64,000 nucleotides of DNA from Branchiostoma floridae (taxonomy: Eukaryota; Chordata; Leptocardii; Amphioxiformes; Branchiostomatidae): assembly GCF_000003815.2 (NCBI RefSeq), contig NC_049993.1, forward strand, positions 11,813,436 to 11,877,435, read 5' to 3'. A program made the position numbers and the translations under genes. The notes below the pieces were generated by a model that was given only the letters and a program-made list of their open reading frames with translations, was not told the origin of the DNA and ran no database searches. Position 1 is the first letter of the stretch. Each line of letters begins with the position of its first letter. Shown here piece by piece: positions 35,611 through 49,106 of this stretch.

Positions 35611-38600
35611 ATGACGAAAAGAGGAATGGACACATTCCACTTGATCGTCCTTCCGATCGTCCTGTTGTGTTGTGTTGTGGGGATATGTGGTGAGACGGAG
35701 GTACACGGCACATGCACGAAGGATGATGGGGTGGACTGTGGTTCAACAAGCTCGAGTTTGGAAGTTTCACCGATTATCACAAAGCTTGATGGTGTAGAGG
35801 TATGCCGTATGGGTATACATGCACATGAACTACGTTCGGTCTTTTGTGGCAAGATTTAGGCCTGCGTCACATTTACAGACTGTGGCCCGGCCGGACAGCT
35901 TTCGTGAACGAAAGTATGATATAAAAGACACACAATTACATAAGACGTAAAGAGAACAGCACGGCCGGCCCCGGTTTGGAGTGTATTGGGGGAAAACAGA
36001 CAGACAAACATCAGACAGACAGAGGGAGGGAGCCAGTGTTCGTATTTTGGGGAAATCTGATCCACTGGAAAGTTAACTACAGCCACTTTCTGTCTTAGGT
36101 CGGACATGTGCAAGATGTAATTCTTGGCGGGAAAACACATCAGATGACGACATTATCGATGAAGCCGCAAGTTCTAGGTAAGTACTAGTACTCATGTCGA
36201 CTTTCCAGATTTCAATACATGTATTTCCATTGATTATAGATTTCTTACGAGACTGTCACTTAAAGCTTCTTTGAATAGAATCTTCAAGCAGGCTGCAACA
36301 GAAGGAACCACCGACAAAAATTAAGGCCTTTTCCGGAATAAAACAATCGGCACTTGCAGCAAAATCACAAGAAAGCTCAGTTTGCCATAACAGTTAATTG
36401 CATCATGCATGCAACCATCGCACGTCGGTACGTGCCCGGGCCCTTAGTCTTAAAGTACATTTAATATAGCGCTAGCTTTTCATCAGCCTGTCTTTATCGT
36501 TTCTGGTATTCCTTACAGAGATCAAGCATTTTTTGACGGATGAGGAGTGTGATCACGTGGTCCGGCTAGCTAAGAAGGACGGGATGTTCGACAGTGTGAC
36601 CAACACTCCCACCAAGTCTGGCAGCGTCAAAGTCATGGACATGAACCAGGACACGGCTCTCAGTCTCAGGGAGGTGAGCGGCTGACGAAACTTCCTTAAC
36701 CAGCAAAAACTGAAATGAAATCGATTTATTTGAATGTTGATTTGATTATATGCATGACCAAACAGAACATATTGTGGATCTGAATAAAGTCAAGTCAATC
36801 CTCTGGGAACCCCCAAACTGATGTGAGCGTGCGAATAAAAAATAAGTTTGGCAAAACAAGTTGCTTTCAGTATGAAATCTAAGTGGTCAGAAGGGTTGAA
36901 CAAATGACTTGACACACTGAGTGAGGTATACAAAACACTAGATTTTCAATTTTGCTCTTTCACGTTTTCTATGACATTGGAATCTACTTTGGCATTTATT
37001 TAATGACATAAGTATCCGCTTCGGCATATAACTGCTCATTTTACAGCTGTTTGCAATTGGTACGATTTACAGTGTGTTTGAATTTTTTTTTCTATTTTTC
37101 GAAACGGCCGAAAATTGATGCGCGCGCGGATGTCATCCATATGATACTATCAACATGGCCTTAACAGTCGTTGCCTATTGTATGAGAATATGTGGACCAA
37201 ATATCGTTCATATGCTTACTAATAAAAGATGTCATTTTCTTTTCAATTCAGTTTATTCTGACGATCGAGAACTCATTTGACATCTATTTGGATGAGGACG
37301 ACATGCTGAAGATGTGAGTTGTTTACACATTCTGAAAGTTCCGGGAAAGTGCATTCAATCGAATGGTGTTCAGCACCAAGGACAGGTCCACTTACTCCAC
37401 TACACACTAGTGTGTGGACGTCACTGATTACGTTAACAACATTGGACCGGCCCGGACGCGCAACTAGTAGAGAGAAACAAAACTCGTGTATTTGAATTTT
37501 TGCTATATCTTTATGCATTATGATTCTCCTCTTTTACCGACATGCACCAAAGCAATATCTAAAGTCTACCACGGTTTTCTGTTGCAGGTATTCCGAATTA
37601 GGCATGGATCGCAATGGTGACAGTGAGTCAAAGGCATTCCTTATCACTTAAACAAAGTTGTTTCCAAATCTTTGAAATTTCAACTTCCGCCGTTTTTTTC
37701 AGGACTTTCCGTTCTTGTTGTAGGTCATATGGTAACTCTTTATCTTTGCTATTTCCATCGTCCATATCTCAGCGGAGATATCAAGGGAAGAGCTTCATGG
37801 GCAAGATCCAAAGTCCGTCATTGATTGGTTGACGGACTACGTTGACAAACGGCCGTACAAAAAGTCCCGGATGAGCCGACAGGCCTGGTTGTACCCCAGC
37901 AAAATTCACGACAAGATTCTGGACGAGATACAAGAGAGGTGGATTTACACGGCTTTATCATAGCATACATCGCATATTTTTTCATTTGTGTTGGTAGTAA
38001 TCATAGTACAATGCTGAACTTTCTTCACAAGATCAATACGGATGACTAAGGACGTTAAAAAAGGAATATTTTTTCAACCTCCTTGGGATGGCCAATCACT
38101 TCAGTCTTCAGAACGTAAACTCACTCGTAACACGCTTATGGGTCTGTAACTCTCGCGTTCTGAAGTGACTGGTCATCAGTATTGATCCTGAAGAATGCTA
38201 CAGTGGTCGATTAAATTTTGATCCGTGTATACCTTTGTGTCGGAAGAAAGTTTAGCACTATAGCATCTGTCTTTCCTTCAAGTGATTGAAATGGACGTAC
38301 ATGTATGTCGGGGGATAATGCAATTGTACTAAAATTTTAGTACACCTTGATGGCTAGTTTGCCTCCATACGGAATCTTAAAGATCATGTACTGAGACATA
38401 TCTTTTATCGTATAAATTTTTCCTCATCTAAATTGTTTGGATTTGCTTTCCCAGGGTGGTTAGCCTTGTGGGTTTGCCTCGCATTCTAATAGACAAGAAC
38501 GACGAGTTCCAGGTGGTACAGTACGGGCCGAAGGGGCACTACCACGCGCACTGGGACTCCGGCAGCTGGGCCGAGAAGTACCCGTGCTGTCATCACGTCA

Positions 38601-40423
38601 AGAGCGGGGCGCGATGTAAGTCCTGCAGGTAAGGATAGAACATGCGCCGCGACATTTTGCGCGATAGTCTCTACCAGGCTGACTACGCTAGCTATTGTAG
38701 GGAGAATAATTTGCCAGGAGAGTTTTGCTACCCGGAGCTGTCGGCCAACCGCGCAACGGAGGGGAAACTTGAACCTTAGTGTGGACTGACTCCCCTGGCC
38801 AATTTCCAGACTTTTTGCCGAATTCTACGATCCCCGCACCCCCATAGGAATGCCTGGTGGAGGCTAGCGCCGAGGTAAGATTACATCTGCAAAACCCTTT
38901 TCAAAGGAGGGGGAAAGGAGGAATACTTATTTGGGTATGTATTTGATCGAATGGTGTTCAGCACCAAGGACAGGTCCAGCTTACTCCACTACCGTACTGT
39001 ACTGTACTGCACTAGTATGTGGACGTCACTGATATACGTTAGCAACACCGGACCGGACGCGCGACTTGGATTTGTTCAGCTCACTTCTTCAGATTATCTA
39101 ACATTGTCTCCATAAGTACAAATTGATATTGACAGAAGATTGCGACACCTCAATTTTCTCTATCTCTTCCTCCCTCTGTTTCTCTGGTCATATTACAGAG
39201 GCCGGTGAACCGTTAACCAAATGTCTGAAAGTGCTACTTATCGATTTTTTGTATAAAAAAATTCATTCATGCCTTTCCTTTCCTTTTCTCCTACCGTAGG
39301 TTCATGACCGTGCTCCTGTACCTGAATGAAGTGGAGGGAGGCGGCGCTACTGCCTTTCCTATCGCGAACAACGAGACATTCAACGAAAATGTGAGAACCT
39401 TCTTTTAATTCACATTAGGGATTAGACCATCCTAGTATCTCACTGAAGCTGCGGTACGTTAGCGGCGTCGCTGTGGCCGAACGATTTGACAGATCTCTCA
39501 ACGATTTTTATCGATGAAAACGAACCATTTCATGAAGTTTGTTGTCTTCCAGTTATGATTTTCCATTGTAAAGTCAAGGGTAACACAAATCCATTTTAGG
39601 TGTACGGCTGCCAACGTTCAGTGAGATGCCCGGCCCGCTTTAGTAGCAAGAATATCTAAAAGGTCTTGCCCAAAGTCGTTATGCTTTGACTCTCCTCTGT
39701 CCATGATGTTGATCTTATGATCTATATATTAATCCTTATTCATCTCTGATGTGTTTTCGTCATATTTTGCTCTAGTCATTCCGGATGAGCGGTAAGATTA
39801 ACCTCCATCGGCACTGTGAAGACGCCAACTTAGTCGTCCCGGCGGAGAAGGGGAAGGCTATCATCTGGTACAACCACCACCTGGATCCTACAACGGGTAA
39901 GAACTAATAAACTATTCCTACAATATTGATATCATATTTATACCATATTCAGCATCTCTCTGTCTTAGATTTCTGCGTACAGTGCTGAAATGATACTGCA
40001 CTCGTACCCAATGCGTATAAGTGAGGGTGACACCAAAATGATGTTATGGAGAGATTCTAAATTTATATACAGGTCAATATGGCCATATCCATGATAATCA
40101 AGTTTGGTAATCTTTTGAGTGACTGTTATGTCGATTGGGACTTTCGTAAAGGCTCATAGTTTATAAAACACCATTGTCAATGAGTTTTCTTGCTGTTCGA
40201 CATACATGTATGCCATTGATAGGGTAGCATACGTGTAAATTAAAGAAATGCCAACGTCACAATTCCTGTCCTTACAGGGTGGGTGGGAGAAATGGACAGT
40301 TTCACTCTGCACGGGGGGTGTGGCGTCACCAGTGGACACAAGTGGATCGCTAACAAGTGGATACTGGTCAGCGACAAGCGAGACAAGGACCTGGACCCTA
40401 ACTTCAAACCCAACAGAGCATAA
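35611..40423 (+). CDS. P4HTM: P4HTM-like transmembrane prolyl 4-hydroxylase
   Basis: Ten exons join in frame to 405 residues: 35611-35799, 36099-36177, 36519-36673, 37252-37313, 37588-37622, 37773-37938, 38455-38628, 39300-39390, 39776-39896 and 40278-40423. An N-terminal hydrophobic stretch (about 10-26) is a signal anchor or signal peptide. MKPQVLEIKHFLTDEEC matches the start of the P4HTM lumenal region. Two EF-hand loops fit the 12-residue pattern: DMNQDTALSLRE (130-141) and DRNGDTEISREE (169-180). The catalytic double-stranded beta-helix has H261 and D263 in HAHWD, distal H369 in LHGGC and the 2-oxoglutarate lysine K379 in HKWIANKW. It should be an Fe(II)/2-oxoglutarate dioxygenase of the ER, with calcium binding likely. 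In vertebrates P4HTM is linked to HIF regulation. It is somewhat shorter than human P4HTM and lacks its long N-terminal segment. Confidence 0.94.
37345..37460 (+). repeat. Dispersed repeat in P4HTM intron 4, copy 1
   Basis: The segment from TCGAATGGTGTTCAGCACCA through AAGGACAGGTCC, TTACTCCACTAC, GTGTGGACGTCACTGAT and ACGTTAACAACA to GGACGCGCAACT is repeated in the same direction at 38944-39068, in intron 7. Its class is unknown. Confidence 0.8.
38941..39072 (+). repeat. Dispersed repeat in P4HTM intron 7, copy 2
   Basis: This is the second copy of the 37345-37460 repeat, in the same orientation. It differs by a GTACT microsatellite-like expansion (CGTACTGTACTGTACTGCAC) and a few substitutions. 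It is intronic and non-coding. Confidence 0.8.
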
Positions 40424-43266
40424 GCTGTACGGTCAAAGATGTCCTACGTACAGTGTACACCATCTAAAACATTTCTGGAAGTGTCCTCATGACTTTTTCC
40501 TAAAACACGGACATTGTGTAGATGTATCGAACTTTCAAAGCAAAAGGGTTTGTCATTACTGGAGAGCAACAAAATAGAAATATTTTGTCAACAGCTATTG
40601 TTTAGTTGTAAGCTAAGTTTAAATGTATTTTTGTATGAAAAGAACATTGTTATGACGTACGCCTTTCTGCTTCTTCCCGTGGTTACCTTTGAAAGTACTT
40701 TCAGTCAGCACAAATTCAGCCTGTGTATGAAACTATGAATTATCAAGTTACGGCTGCAGTAGCTCTATGTACTTTTATATACAATGCAGATTTGTTACAC
40801 CCTTACAAATCTTGCAACGTTTTTTTTTTACACATTGAATGTTTTTTTTTGCAAATTTGATGTAGTGATGGTAACTGGTTAAATGTGTGCAATACTTCTG
40901 TGGTGCGGAGCTGGTGTGATGTTAACATGCATTTATGGTTGGGAGAAATACCGAAAGATTAGAACTTTAATCACTGATTTGTATGATGTCATGTGCTTCC
41001 TTAATGTTGATTGTTATCATTGTGATACAGCATCAATGGCTGACTAGGCTGGATGAAGAGTTCACAAGTTTGATATCTGGCAATGGCATTCTTGGCTAGA
41101 TGTTGTGTCCATGGGAATGGCACAAACCTATTAAAGATAGTCATCACGGCTAGATTTTCAGGCTCCAAAGTCTTTGGTTCCTTTATTCAATTCTTCTATC
41201 AAAGATACTGAAAAAGGCAGTATGTAGCCTGGAAATGGCACTTTTTCTGAGAGACTTTAAAGTCATTTAATACCTCAGTAGGGTTTGTACAACTCAGTCC
41301 ACATATTTTCAATTGTACAATTATACAAACAAATTCTAGAAAATATAATTCTACTGTTTAAAGCAAGTTGAAACATTCAACCTTTTGTTTTTCATCGTGG
41401 TTGACTCTAATAAAGCAACAAGTTTTCAAGTGTTCATCATAGTGTAATCTTTATGTATCTACATATTAATTTGTTTTATTTTGTCAAGAGCACATGACAT
41501 CAAAGTTGGCCAACTAGGACAAAATATATATAACAGCATAATATAGAAATTGTTGAGAAAATACACACAGAAAACAATGTGAAATGACATAAAAGAAGCT
41601 CCAAATATCAAACTGAAATGCTCTATTTAAAGTACTCTTGAATATAATAGCTATTCATCTGAATATTACATACACCTCCAGAAAACAAAAACTACAAAAT
41701 ATATACACATTTCCACATGCAACACAAGGGACTTACAGGAAAATACTGACAAAAAAGTACATCATTGAGTTTCTTAAAAGCCTCTAGGCTGAGCTTATGA
41801 TATCAGAGGTGAAATTTGATAGAAACACACCTCTTGGTTTGATGAGCCTATAGACCAATTTTCATTACTATATATGCGCAGCATTTTTGATTATTCTGAA
41901 CAGAAGAACATCAGGATTTCTGCAGTTCCAGGAGAAATTTGGAACAGTTTTGATATTTTTATCCAAGACTAGCATTGCATACTGAAATTTTGGCCCATCA
42001 GCAATCTGCAAATTAGTTCAAACTAAAAAATGTCAGTATCAATTACAAAGAATCACAGTAGTTGTATGTCCTGATATTCGGGTTGTGGGGACTGTTTCAT
42101 CATCCAAACATCTGCCAGAAAACATTCTGCAGCATTGTGTTATCAAAATGATTTTCTCTGTACTTATAAGGGTACAGTAAAGATTCTATACATGTGTACA
42201 GAAACCCTACCAACCTTCCTATTTTAACCTCCTTGACCAAATAAGTCAACATGATGTTTGCCTGGGCTTTTAGATCATTCTGAGATGGATCATTTCTGAA
42301 AACAAAATCGCCCTTTTTCTCATTCCTACAAAATCTCTATATAATGTGTTTATCTCCCACAAGAACTACATATACTATCAATAATGAAATTTAAACAATT
42401 GAATATGAGTGGCATTTCAGGCACTTTTCAACCTCTCCACATTGTAGCTGAATATGGCACAATGTTTTATACACATTAGAAAAGTCCTTTATATTTGCTT
42501 TTGAATGGGAAGCAAGAATTCACAAGAAGACACCAGTTGATATTACAGTACATTCAAATTGTGCATTTCCAACTAGTGTTTCCTTCACATACTTACAAAA
42601 CTATTGGCACATGGTTGACACCATCTTGTCATCATCAATGGCACTTCAATACTAGTACACTTAGTCTAGTAATCTAGTAATCTAATCTGTACAAATATAC
42701 ATGAACAATAGAATTGCTTTGTAACAAATAAACCTACCAGCAGTACTGGCACTTACTGTGTGCTTTTAAAAGTGGCATGTTTCTGTCTTGCACATTATGA
42801 CGGATGCAGAATTTCATAATGTTATGTGCTTGTGCTCTGTTTGTAGCAGATGGAATGTTGGAATGTTTTTCAACCCTAATTTTCAACCCTAATTTGATAA
42901 AAATAATTTTCAAGACAAAGGCGATGCCAGGATCTTCACTACAGGTGTAGCAGGGTATAAAACAGCCCTGGAAAGAATGCACTTGGCCAATTAATGCCAG
43001 GGGTGTTGTTTAGCCTGCTACACCTGTAACTATGTTGATCAGGATAGCATGTTAACTTAGCATTTCCTACTGTGGTAAAAACTTGCCAGAAAGTTGCAAA
43101 TTGCACGGAAAACAGGCACTGATATCCAGCATTTTGTCCATCATCGGTATCATTGCAACATGCAAGCTGGTTAACCTCGGGCATCCCAAGTTCCCAGGAG
43201 TCCAGCAGAAATCCAGTGCTGTATGGTATCCATGGAATACTGAGGGTTACTACAGTCTAATGTATT
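40424..43266. other. Convergent 3' region of P4HTM and the ZIP transporter
   Basis: AATAAA at 41409-41414 is a candidate poly(A) signal for P4HTM. The rest is AT-rich 3' UTR or spacer up to the ZIP stop codon. The ORFs here show no motifs. I see no further gene. Confidence 0.55.
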
Positions 43267-46200
43267 CTACCTCTGCAGTACAAATGACAGTGTAGCCAGG
43301 ATACTGAACCCTACAGTCAGACACAGCACCTTGAGAAGTCTGTCCCCGTCCTTTTCCAGCTCACGCCCGAGGATCTCGAAGAACGTGACATGGATGAACG
43401 TGCCCGCGGCGAGCCCCTGGAGGATTGCACTGATCACTGCTGTCACAAACCCTGGCTGGGTCTGCGGAAACACAGTTCAATTGGTTAAAAACATGACAAC
43501 CACATCAGCTATCAAAGGCACATAGCTTAAAAGTTGATATATAGAAATGTATCAGTGGAAGAAACCATCCCAATAGTGTGCAAAAGAAACAAGGAAACCA
43601 GTCTACTTCTTTCTTCCTTATGTTCTTAATTCACTTTCCTACGTGCTAGCATTTATGCTTATTACACTTTATACTACATACGTCTGCTGATGATGTACAT
43701 AGATGTACCTTGTTGGTCTGTTTATCATCACTTTGTCTGTCACTTTTATATCATCACATGTAACTTTTTGCAAACATCTATGGCCATACTAAACTGTGAT
43801 GTCTTTCACCCACACATGCAGTTAGACACTTATGTCATTGTAGTATGTAACAAAAGGCATCCACAGTATGTGTACAGCACAATGTATGCCTCTTTTTTTT
43901 AACAACCCACCTGGATGCCCATCCCAGCGCCCATGCCGGCCGGTACCATGACACAGAACAGTAGTGCCAGTTTCACCACGGTGGGCGTCTTCATGTTAGC
44001 GGAGACCAGGTTCACGCCCAGCGCGAAGGCTGCCAGACACTCGTGGATCATCACTCCTATGTACAGGTTCACAAATACTCCCATGTCCTCCTGGAGGCCT
44101 AGACAGAAGAGAAAAATACATTTAGTACCTTGCTTTTTTAAACATAACCTAGCCTTTTCACAATATTAATGCTACAGAAAGATGAATGAACTATGATTCA
44201 AATTATACATATCATATTCAAAATTTACATAATGTCATAGGCATGCATGAACCAGAAAGAAGACATGTAAGACTGATAAAATTGTTAATTTTATGGCACA
44301 GTTACATGGACTCCAAAATAAATGATTCAGTTCTAATGTTAATGTATTATCTATTGTGAAAGTAAACTGTATGAAAAATTGAGTGCCACTGCCTCTGAGT
44401 TACAAAAACACAAAAAATTTCCTCTTTACTAATAAATAAGATACTATATCTTTTTACATGGACTAGGACTAGGTTATACAAACTACCTACTCTCTTAGCA
44501 GAGATTGTTAGGAAATGGTGCTAGCAGAAAAAAACAGGGCATATAAAAAGACAGTCACTATCTTCCCCGCCAATTGCTCAGAGACTACTCACCCATGGCC
44601 AGCCCCTCGAACACAGAGTGCACAGACAGCGCCAAAAGCAGCACATAGGAGCGGAACGAACTCAGCTCTCCCACACCCTCAAAATGGTCGTGGTGCAGGT
44701 GGCCGTTGTGCGTGCTGTAACGTAAACTCTGCTGTTCTGCATCTGATGAGGATTCGCTGTCCGAGTCCGACTCGCTACTTCTGCCCAGCCGACTGGTTTG
44801 TTTACTGACAGGAAAGAAAAACAGCATGTCAGGTGTGGCATCTGGATTGTTCCTTTCAAACAAGATATGATGGCAACAAACATTCTGCACTTTGTATAGT
44901 TTCTTCTTTGACAATTCACAATGTGCGTCTATCAGACTGAATACCTCTAGCTAAAATTTTGTAATCATATCAACAGGGCAAAGTGGTATTGTTCGACATA
45001 CATTCCTAACATTTGGTCTTGTATGAAGAATAATTTGATCAAGTACTAGAAGCTTAGATTTCTCCCCACTGCCTAACCTACATATTTGGTACCAATAGGC
45101 TAAATGTACTTTAGAAGGAGAAGGGTTAAAACTGTTGACCTGCTGAGATTTTTTTTAGCCAATTTAACCCCCCCCCCCCCCCCCCCTGAGCTGTGTGATT
45201 GATCAGATCAGTAAAATTGGACCTATTCTGTGCTGCTGCTGCAGATATACAGTACCTCCCGAATAGATGTGGTTTGCTGCGGTATGCCGCATTTAAGTGA
45301 GAAATGCCCCAAACCCAAGATACTCGACCAACATACAGGCATTATATACGTTCATATATACTTGGGTATAGCAGGACAAGGGTTAACTTAGAAATAAACC
45401 AACCACTGCAGTAGTGTAGTTAGGAAAAGCCTTACCTGCTGCCTAGTGTCTCCATCTTCAGTAAGCCTGTTCTCTGGGGTTTCTTCTGACAGGAGTGAAC
45501 CACCTGTTCTACAAACACTGACAGGAGCAGACCAACCTGGACAGGGGGAGGGGGGTGATGGGCATAGGTTACAGGAAATTAGCCTGGTATCTAAATACTA
45601 TCTATTTATATTAGCTTCACTTCAATGTTCACTTCAACCTTCACTTCAACTGAGGTAGCTGCATAGTCTTTGTAATGTACACATCACAGGGCTGTAACTA
45701 TCCCCTCGCGGCAATGTGGCATGGGCTGCTATAAGCACAATTTAATCAGGCTACTGTGCAGGGAAGTGACCATTGAATGGAATTAGAGTTAAGATGGGGA
45801 TGGATACTATGGACTTCAGGAAAATCAGACTACTACTAAAGATCAAGGTACTGAAATTTAATTGATATATGAGCTGGCTTTGCTTACCTCCCAATGCAGG
45901 CAAGCAAATTTCCTTCACTGCCTGGGAAGACTAATGTTTTGAATTTTGGAGATTTAGAATTACATTTTTAAGCATGTACGATGTAGGTTGGGATTATCTG
46001 TAATCATTATGTGGAGGCAAATAACATCAACTTACAATAGTGACTGTCTCGGCTAGCGGGTAGTTAACTTTAATGTCCTTCATGGTCAGGGCATTCTCCA
46101 CTTTCTCCCTGACCGTTGGCAACAGGCCCAGAAAACACGTGGCCAGGAATACTCCGCCAGCGAAACACGACATCAGGCCCAGCGCACGCGACGTCCGCCG

Positions 46201-46320
46201 CTGTCTCTGTCCGAAGTCTGTCTGTGGCCGAGCGACACACTTGAGTGGAATGATAGTCATAATGAAGAGGCCGATGAACGTGCCTCCCAGGCACAGGCCC
46301 TTTACTACCAACAGCTCCAT
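43267..46320 (-). CDS. SLC39A1: ZIP-family zinc transporter, ZIP1/2/3 (SLC39A1-3) subfamily
   Basis: Five minus-strand exons join in frame to 326 residues: 46036-46320 (start), 45436-45536, 44593-44804, 43911-44098 and 43267-43461 (stop). Eight membrane segments are visible. SCFAGGVFLATCFLGLLP in TM2 is the ZIP1-3 signature. The TM3-TM4 loop is acidic/serine-rich (SESDSDSESSSDAEQQ, 139-154) and then histidine-rich (HNGHLHHDH). TM4 carries the metal site HSVFEG (H191, E195). TM5 has H218-E219 where mammalian ZIP1-3 have HK. TM7 has LQGLAAGTFIHVTFFEIL. It should import zinc, and perhaps other divalent metals, across the plasma membrane. An acceptor-like CAG lies about 32 bases upstream of the ATG, so a 5' non-coding exon is likely further upstream. 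It is co-orthologous to SLC39A1-3 rather than a specific one. Confidence 0.95.
45169..45187. repeat. Poly-C homopolymer run
   Basis: A run of about 18 cytosines lies in ZIP intron 2. It is a length-unstable simple repeat, and the exact length in the assembly may be unreliable. Confidence 0.9.
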
Positions 46321-47192
46321 GGTTTTAGTCTTCCTCCAGTTACACAGATCCTGTGAAAAAGAAATTGAGTGTTGTCAGAATGTTTGGTAACAGATAAGTA
46401 AGTAACAGATTCAAATTATGTCATGTAGTGTTTGCATATTCCTTTCACATTCTAGATGTTCAGTATCATTATCATTATTACATACATCCTCAGTACTGGC
46501 AAGGATCCTTTACAATGTAATAATGGGGGAGAATTTGCACTGGGGTGTACTTAATGATATTTTCTGTGTACTCAGCTTGTGAAAACACCAGATAATACCA
46601 TGATAAGGGTACTGTGATGGAAAAATTTTGAATGGAAAAATTGTGTAATTGCTAGTAATGGGAGAGTCAATGTTTATGATACAGTGTGGTCCGTCTGCCT
46701 TGCTTCTATATATATCATATATTGATTTCTCATTAGTACATGTACGTGTACATGATGATATCTTTTGATAAATGAGAGTAAATCTAACACATTGACTCTA
46801 AATACTAATGGCTGATAAATACTAAATACTTGTAGCAACAAAGAAATATCTTCCATAACGATAAAATTTCCATTACTACAAAGGAGTATCTCTGATTCCA
46901 CTGAAAACTGCGCATGTATGCTGTAATGTCATGTTAACAGTGGACGTTATCACCACCATGTAAGTGTTGTATCAATAAACACCTTGACTACACACTAAAC
47001 AACACGGCATGTGATTTAATCTCAACGTTTGACGTCAACTTCAACAGTCAAACTTCTGCACCAAATGCGAGATAATCTCACCAGCAAATGATGTGAAAGA
47101 CCACAAATGTTAGCATAGGAAAACAAAAAACAAATTGAGATTTTATTGCAGAAGGAGATATGAATGACTTCCCTGGTATCCAGACCTATATA

Positions 47193-47409
47193 ACGCTAGT
47201 TCACCTTTATCCATGGGGTGACCTTTATCCGTTGTTTTTAAAAACAGTACATTTAGGGGTATTAAGTCTAAGGACTGTGATTTCAAATTTGCAATATTTT
47301 AAAAATGTTCCAATTTGAAACGACCGTCCATCCACTTCATATCCCTAAATATGCTTTTTTTTTACAAACAACGGATATAGGTTACCCTTGGATAAAGGTG
47401 AACCAGCGT
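47193..47409. mobile_element. MITE with about 45-bp imperfect terminal inverted repeats and TA target duplication
   Basis: The left end ACGCTAGTTCACCTTTATCC is matched, inverted, by GGATAAAGGTGAACCAGCGT at the right end, with one mismatch. The match continues through GGGGTGACCTTTATCCGTTG against CAACGGATATAGGTTACCC. TA flanks both ends. Each arm contains the sub-repeat CCTTTATCC twice, the second time degenerate. The 217-bp element has no ORF. The TA duplication suggests a Tc1/mariner-like source. Confidence 0.85.
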
Positions 47410-49106
47410 TACTGATTATATTTGCTTCCTAACTACTTTTTCTACAGTTGAGAAATGTACGTGAGCTGTACATGACTGGAGACCAGGTAAATACATGACT
47501 GCTGACTGTGCTATAAGTGTAACTTCCATATAGTAACTGCTTTGTGCTATCAGCCACCTGGCTATTGTGCTGTGGTTGCTAGAAATTATCAGCTCTCAAT
47601 AATTGGGATTTGTCAAAAACCACAAAGTATAGAGGCTATAATCATGTGATAACCATGATTACAATGCTCATAATGAGTACCTACCAGTATATAGTGGTAC
47701 TACCTGGCCATATGATGTTAATTATACCAAGAACTTCTATGTAATGTTCTTGATTCTACATGTACCTGTTGCACAATACTCTCTCTCTAGTATTGCACAA
47801 ATATCCTGTTCCATTGACAGCCCTGTATGACTTTGAGTCTATTTGGACTGCAACAACACAATGCACAATGGACTTCCAGGCATGAAAAAGGGATCTTAAA
47901 CAATGAACATATTCAGCAGTATGTGACACATAATTTTGACACCTTTAGCCTACTAGGGACTTGATCTGTTTGGTTTTTAATAGTACATGTACCAGGGCTG
48001 TTTCAAGCTTAAGTTTCTTTCCATCTCACTCACTATTTGGGAGCCCATGTTGTTCAATTTGTTATCAAATCTCCAATTTTAATTTATGTCATTCCATGTC
48101 ATAGAAGTTCAGATATTTAAATGGTAGGGAGAAATTTATGTCAATCCCAGGACGGAGGGACGGATCCTCTGGAATCAGCTTCTGATTGGTTCCCATGTTT
48201 GGTAGCGGAGTCAGAGAGATGGTTAGGAGTTGAACTGGCCATTTACATGTGACGTCACTGCTGTCACACCTGTCACTTGAAGCTGAGTCAATTTGAACAC
48301 TTGTGTATAATGTGTTTACTACGTGACTGTTATTACAAATCCAATCCAAATTTACCTGGCAACTTCCACGTTCAATCATCAAGCATGGCATGGTACTAAA
48401 ATCCCCATTGTAACAGTTATAAACAGGTATGCTATATACTCAGTGTTTTCAGTGAAACAGGCAGGTGGTTACTAACATGTTGATGTCCTTGGTTTAGTTT
48501 ACACACCAGTGAATTGCAGCTTAAGCATTCAAAACTTTTTGTGTTTTAATGGCAAGTTTTCTTCTGACAATAGTTGCTTCACTGCGCGATTATCAATATC
48601 ATGCACTTAATAACAGTTCTTTGTGGGGGTCAGAAGATGATACTGTAGATGTCCAAAAATGCTTGATCCACTCAAGGAGCTTTCATCACAAATAAACCTT
48701 GATTCAATGCAATGCAAGCAGCTGCGTCCATCTCCATTTTAATTTGGTGTCCCTATGATGTCACCAGAAAATCTTTGCCATGTACAAACATGTCCCAAAC
48801 AACTCTGCTAGTAACATTTTTATCATGGCTCCTTCCCTGTAGTCGAGGATGTGAGGGAAGTTCTGGAAGATTTACAATGTAAGACTTTTATAATGTTAGA
48901 TGGTTTGATGATGACTGTGTTGGAAAGTGACATAGGCAAGTTGCTATTAAACCTGGATGAACATGAAATTGACACCTTTGCAGTGTTTATTTAGTCTGCT
49001 ACTGTGGCTCTTTTGTTGTAATATGACTCTGGTTGTTGAAAATCACCTTGATTGAATCAATGTCTAATCACAGTCATAACATACCGTTTGGGCAATTTCA
49101 CAATCT

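Noticed and set aside
35558-35614. Upstream ORF in the P4HTM leader whose TGA overlaps the main ATG
   Set aside because: A strong splice acceptor (GTTTTCTTTCCTGTACAG) ends at 35593, so the uORF start is probably intronic.
48089-48391. 100-residue minus-strand ORF upstream of the ZIP gene
   Set aside because: No domain, no signal of conservation and no join to the ZIP coding exons, whose start is at 46320.
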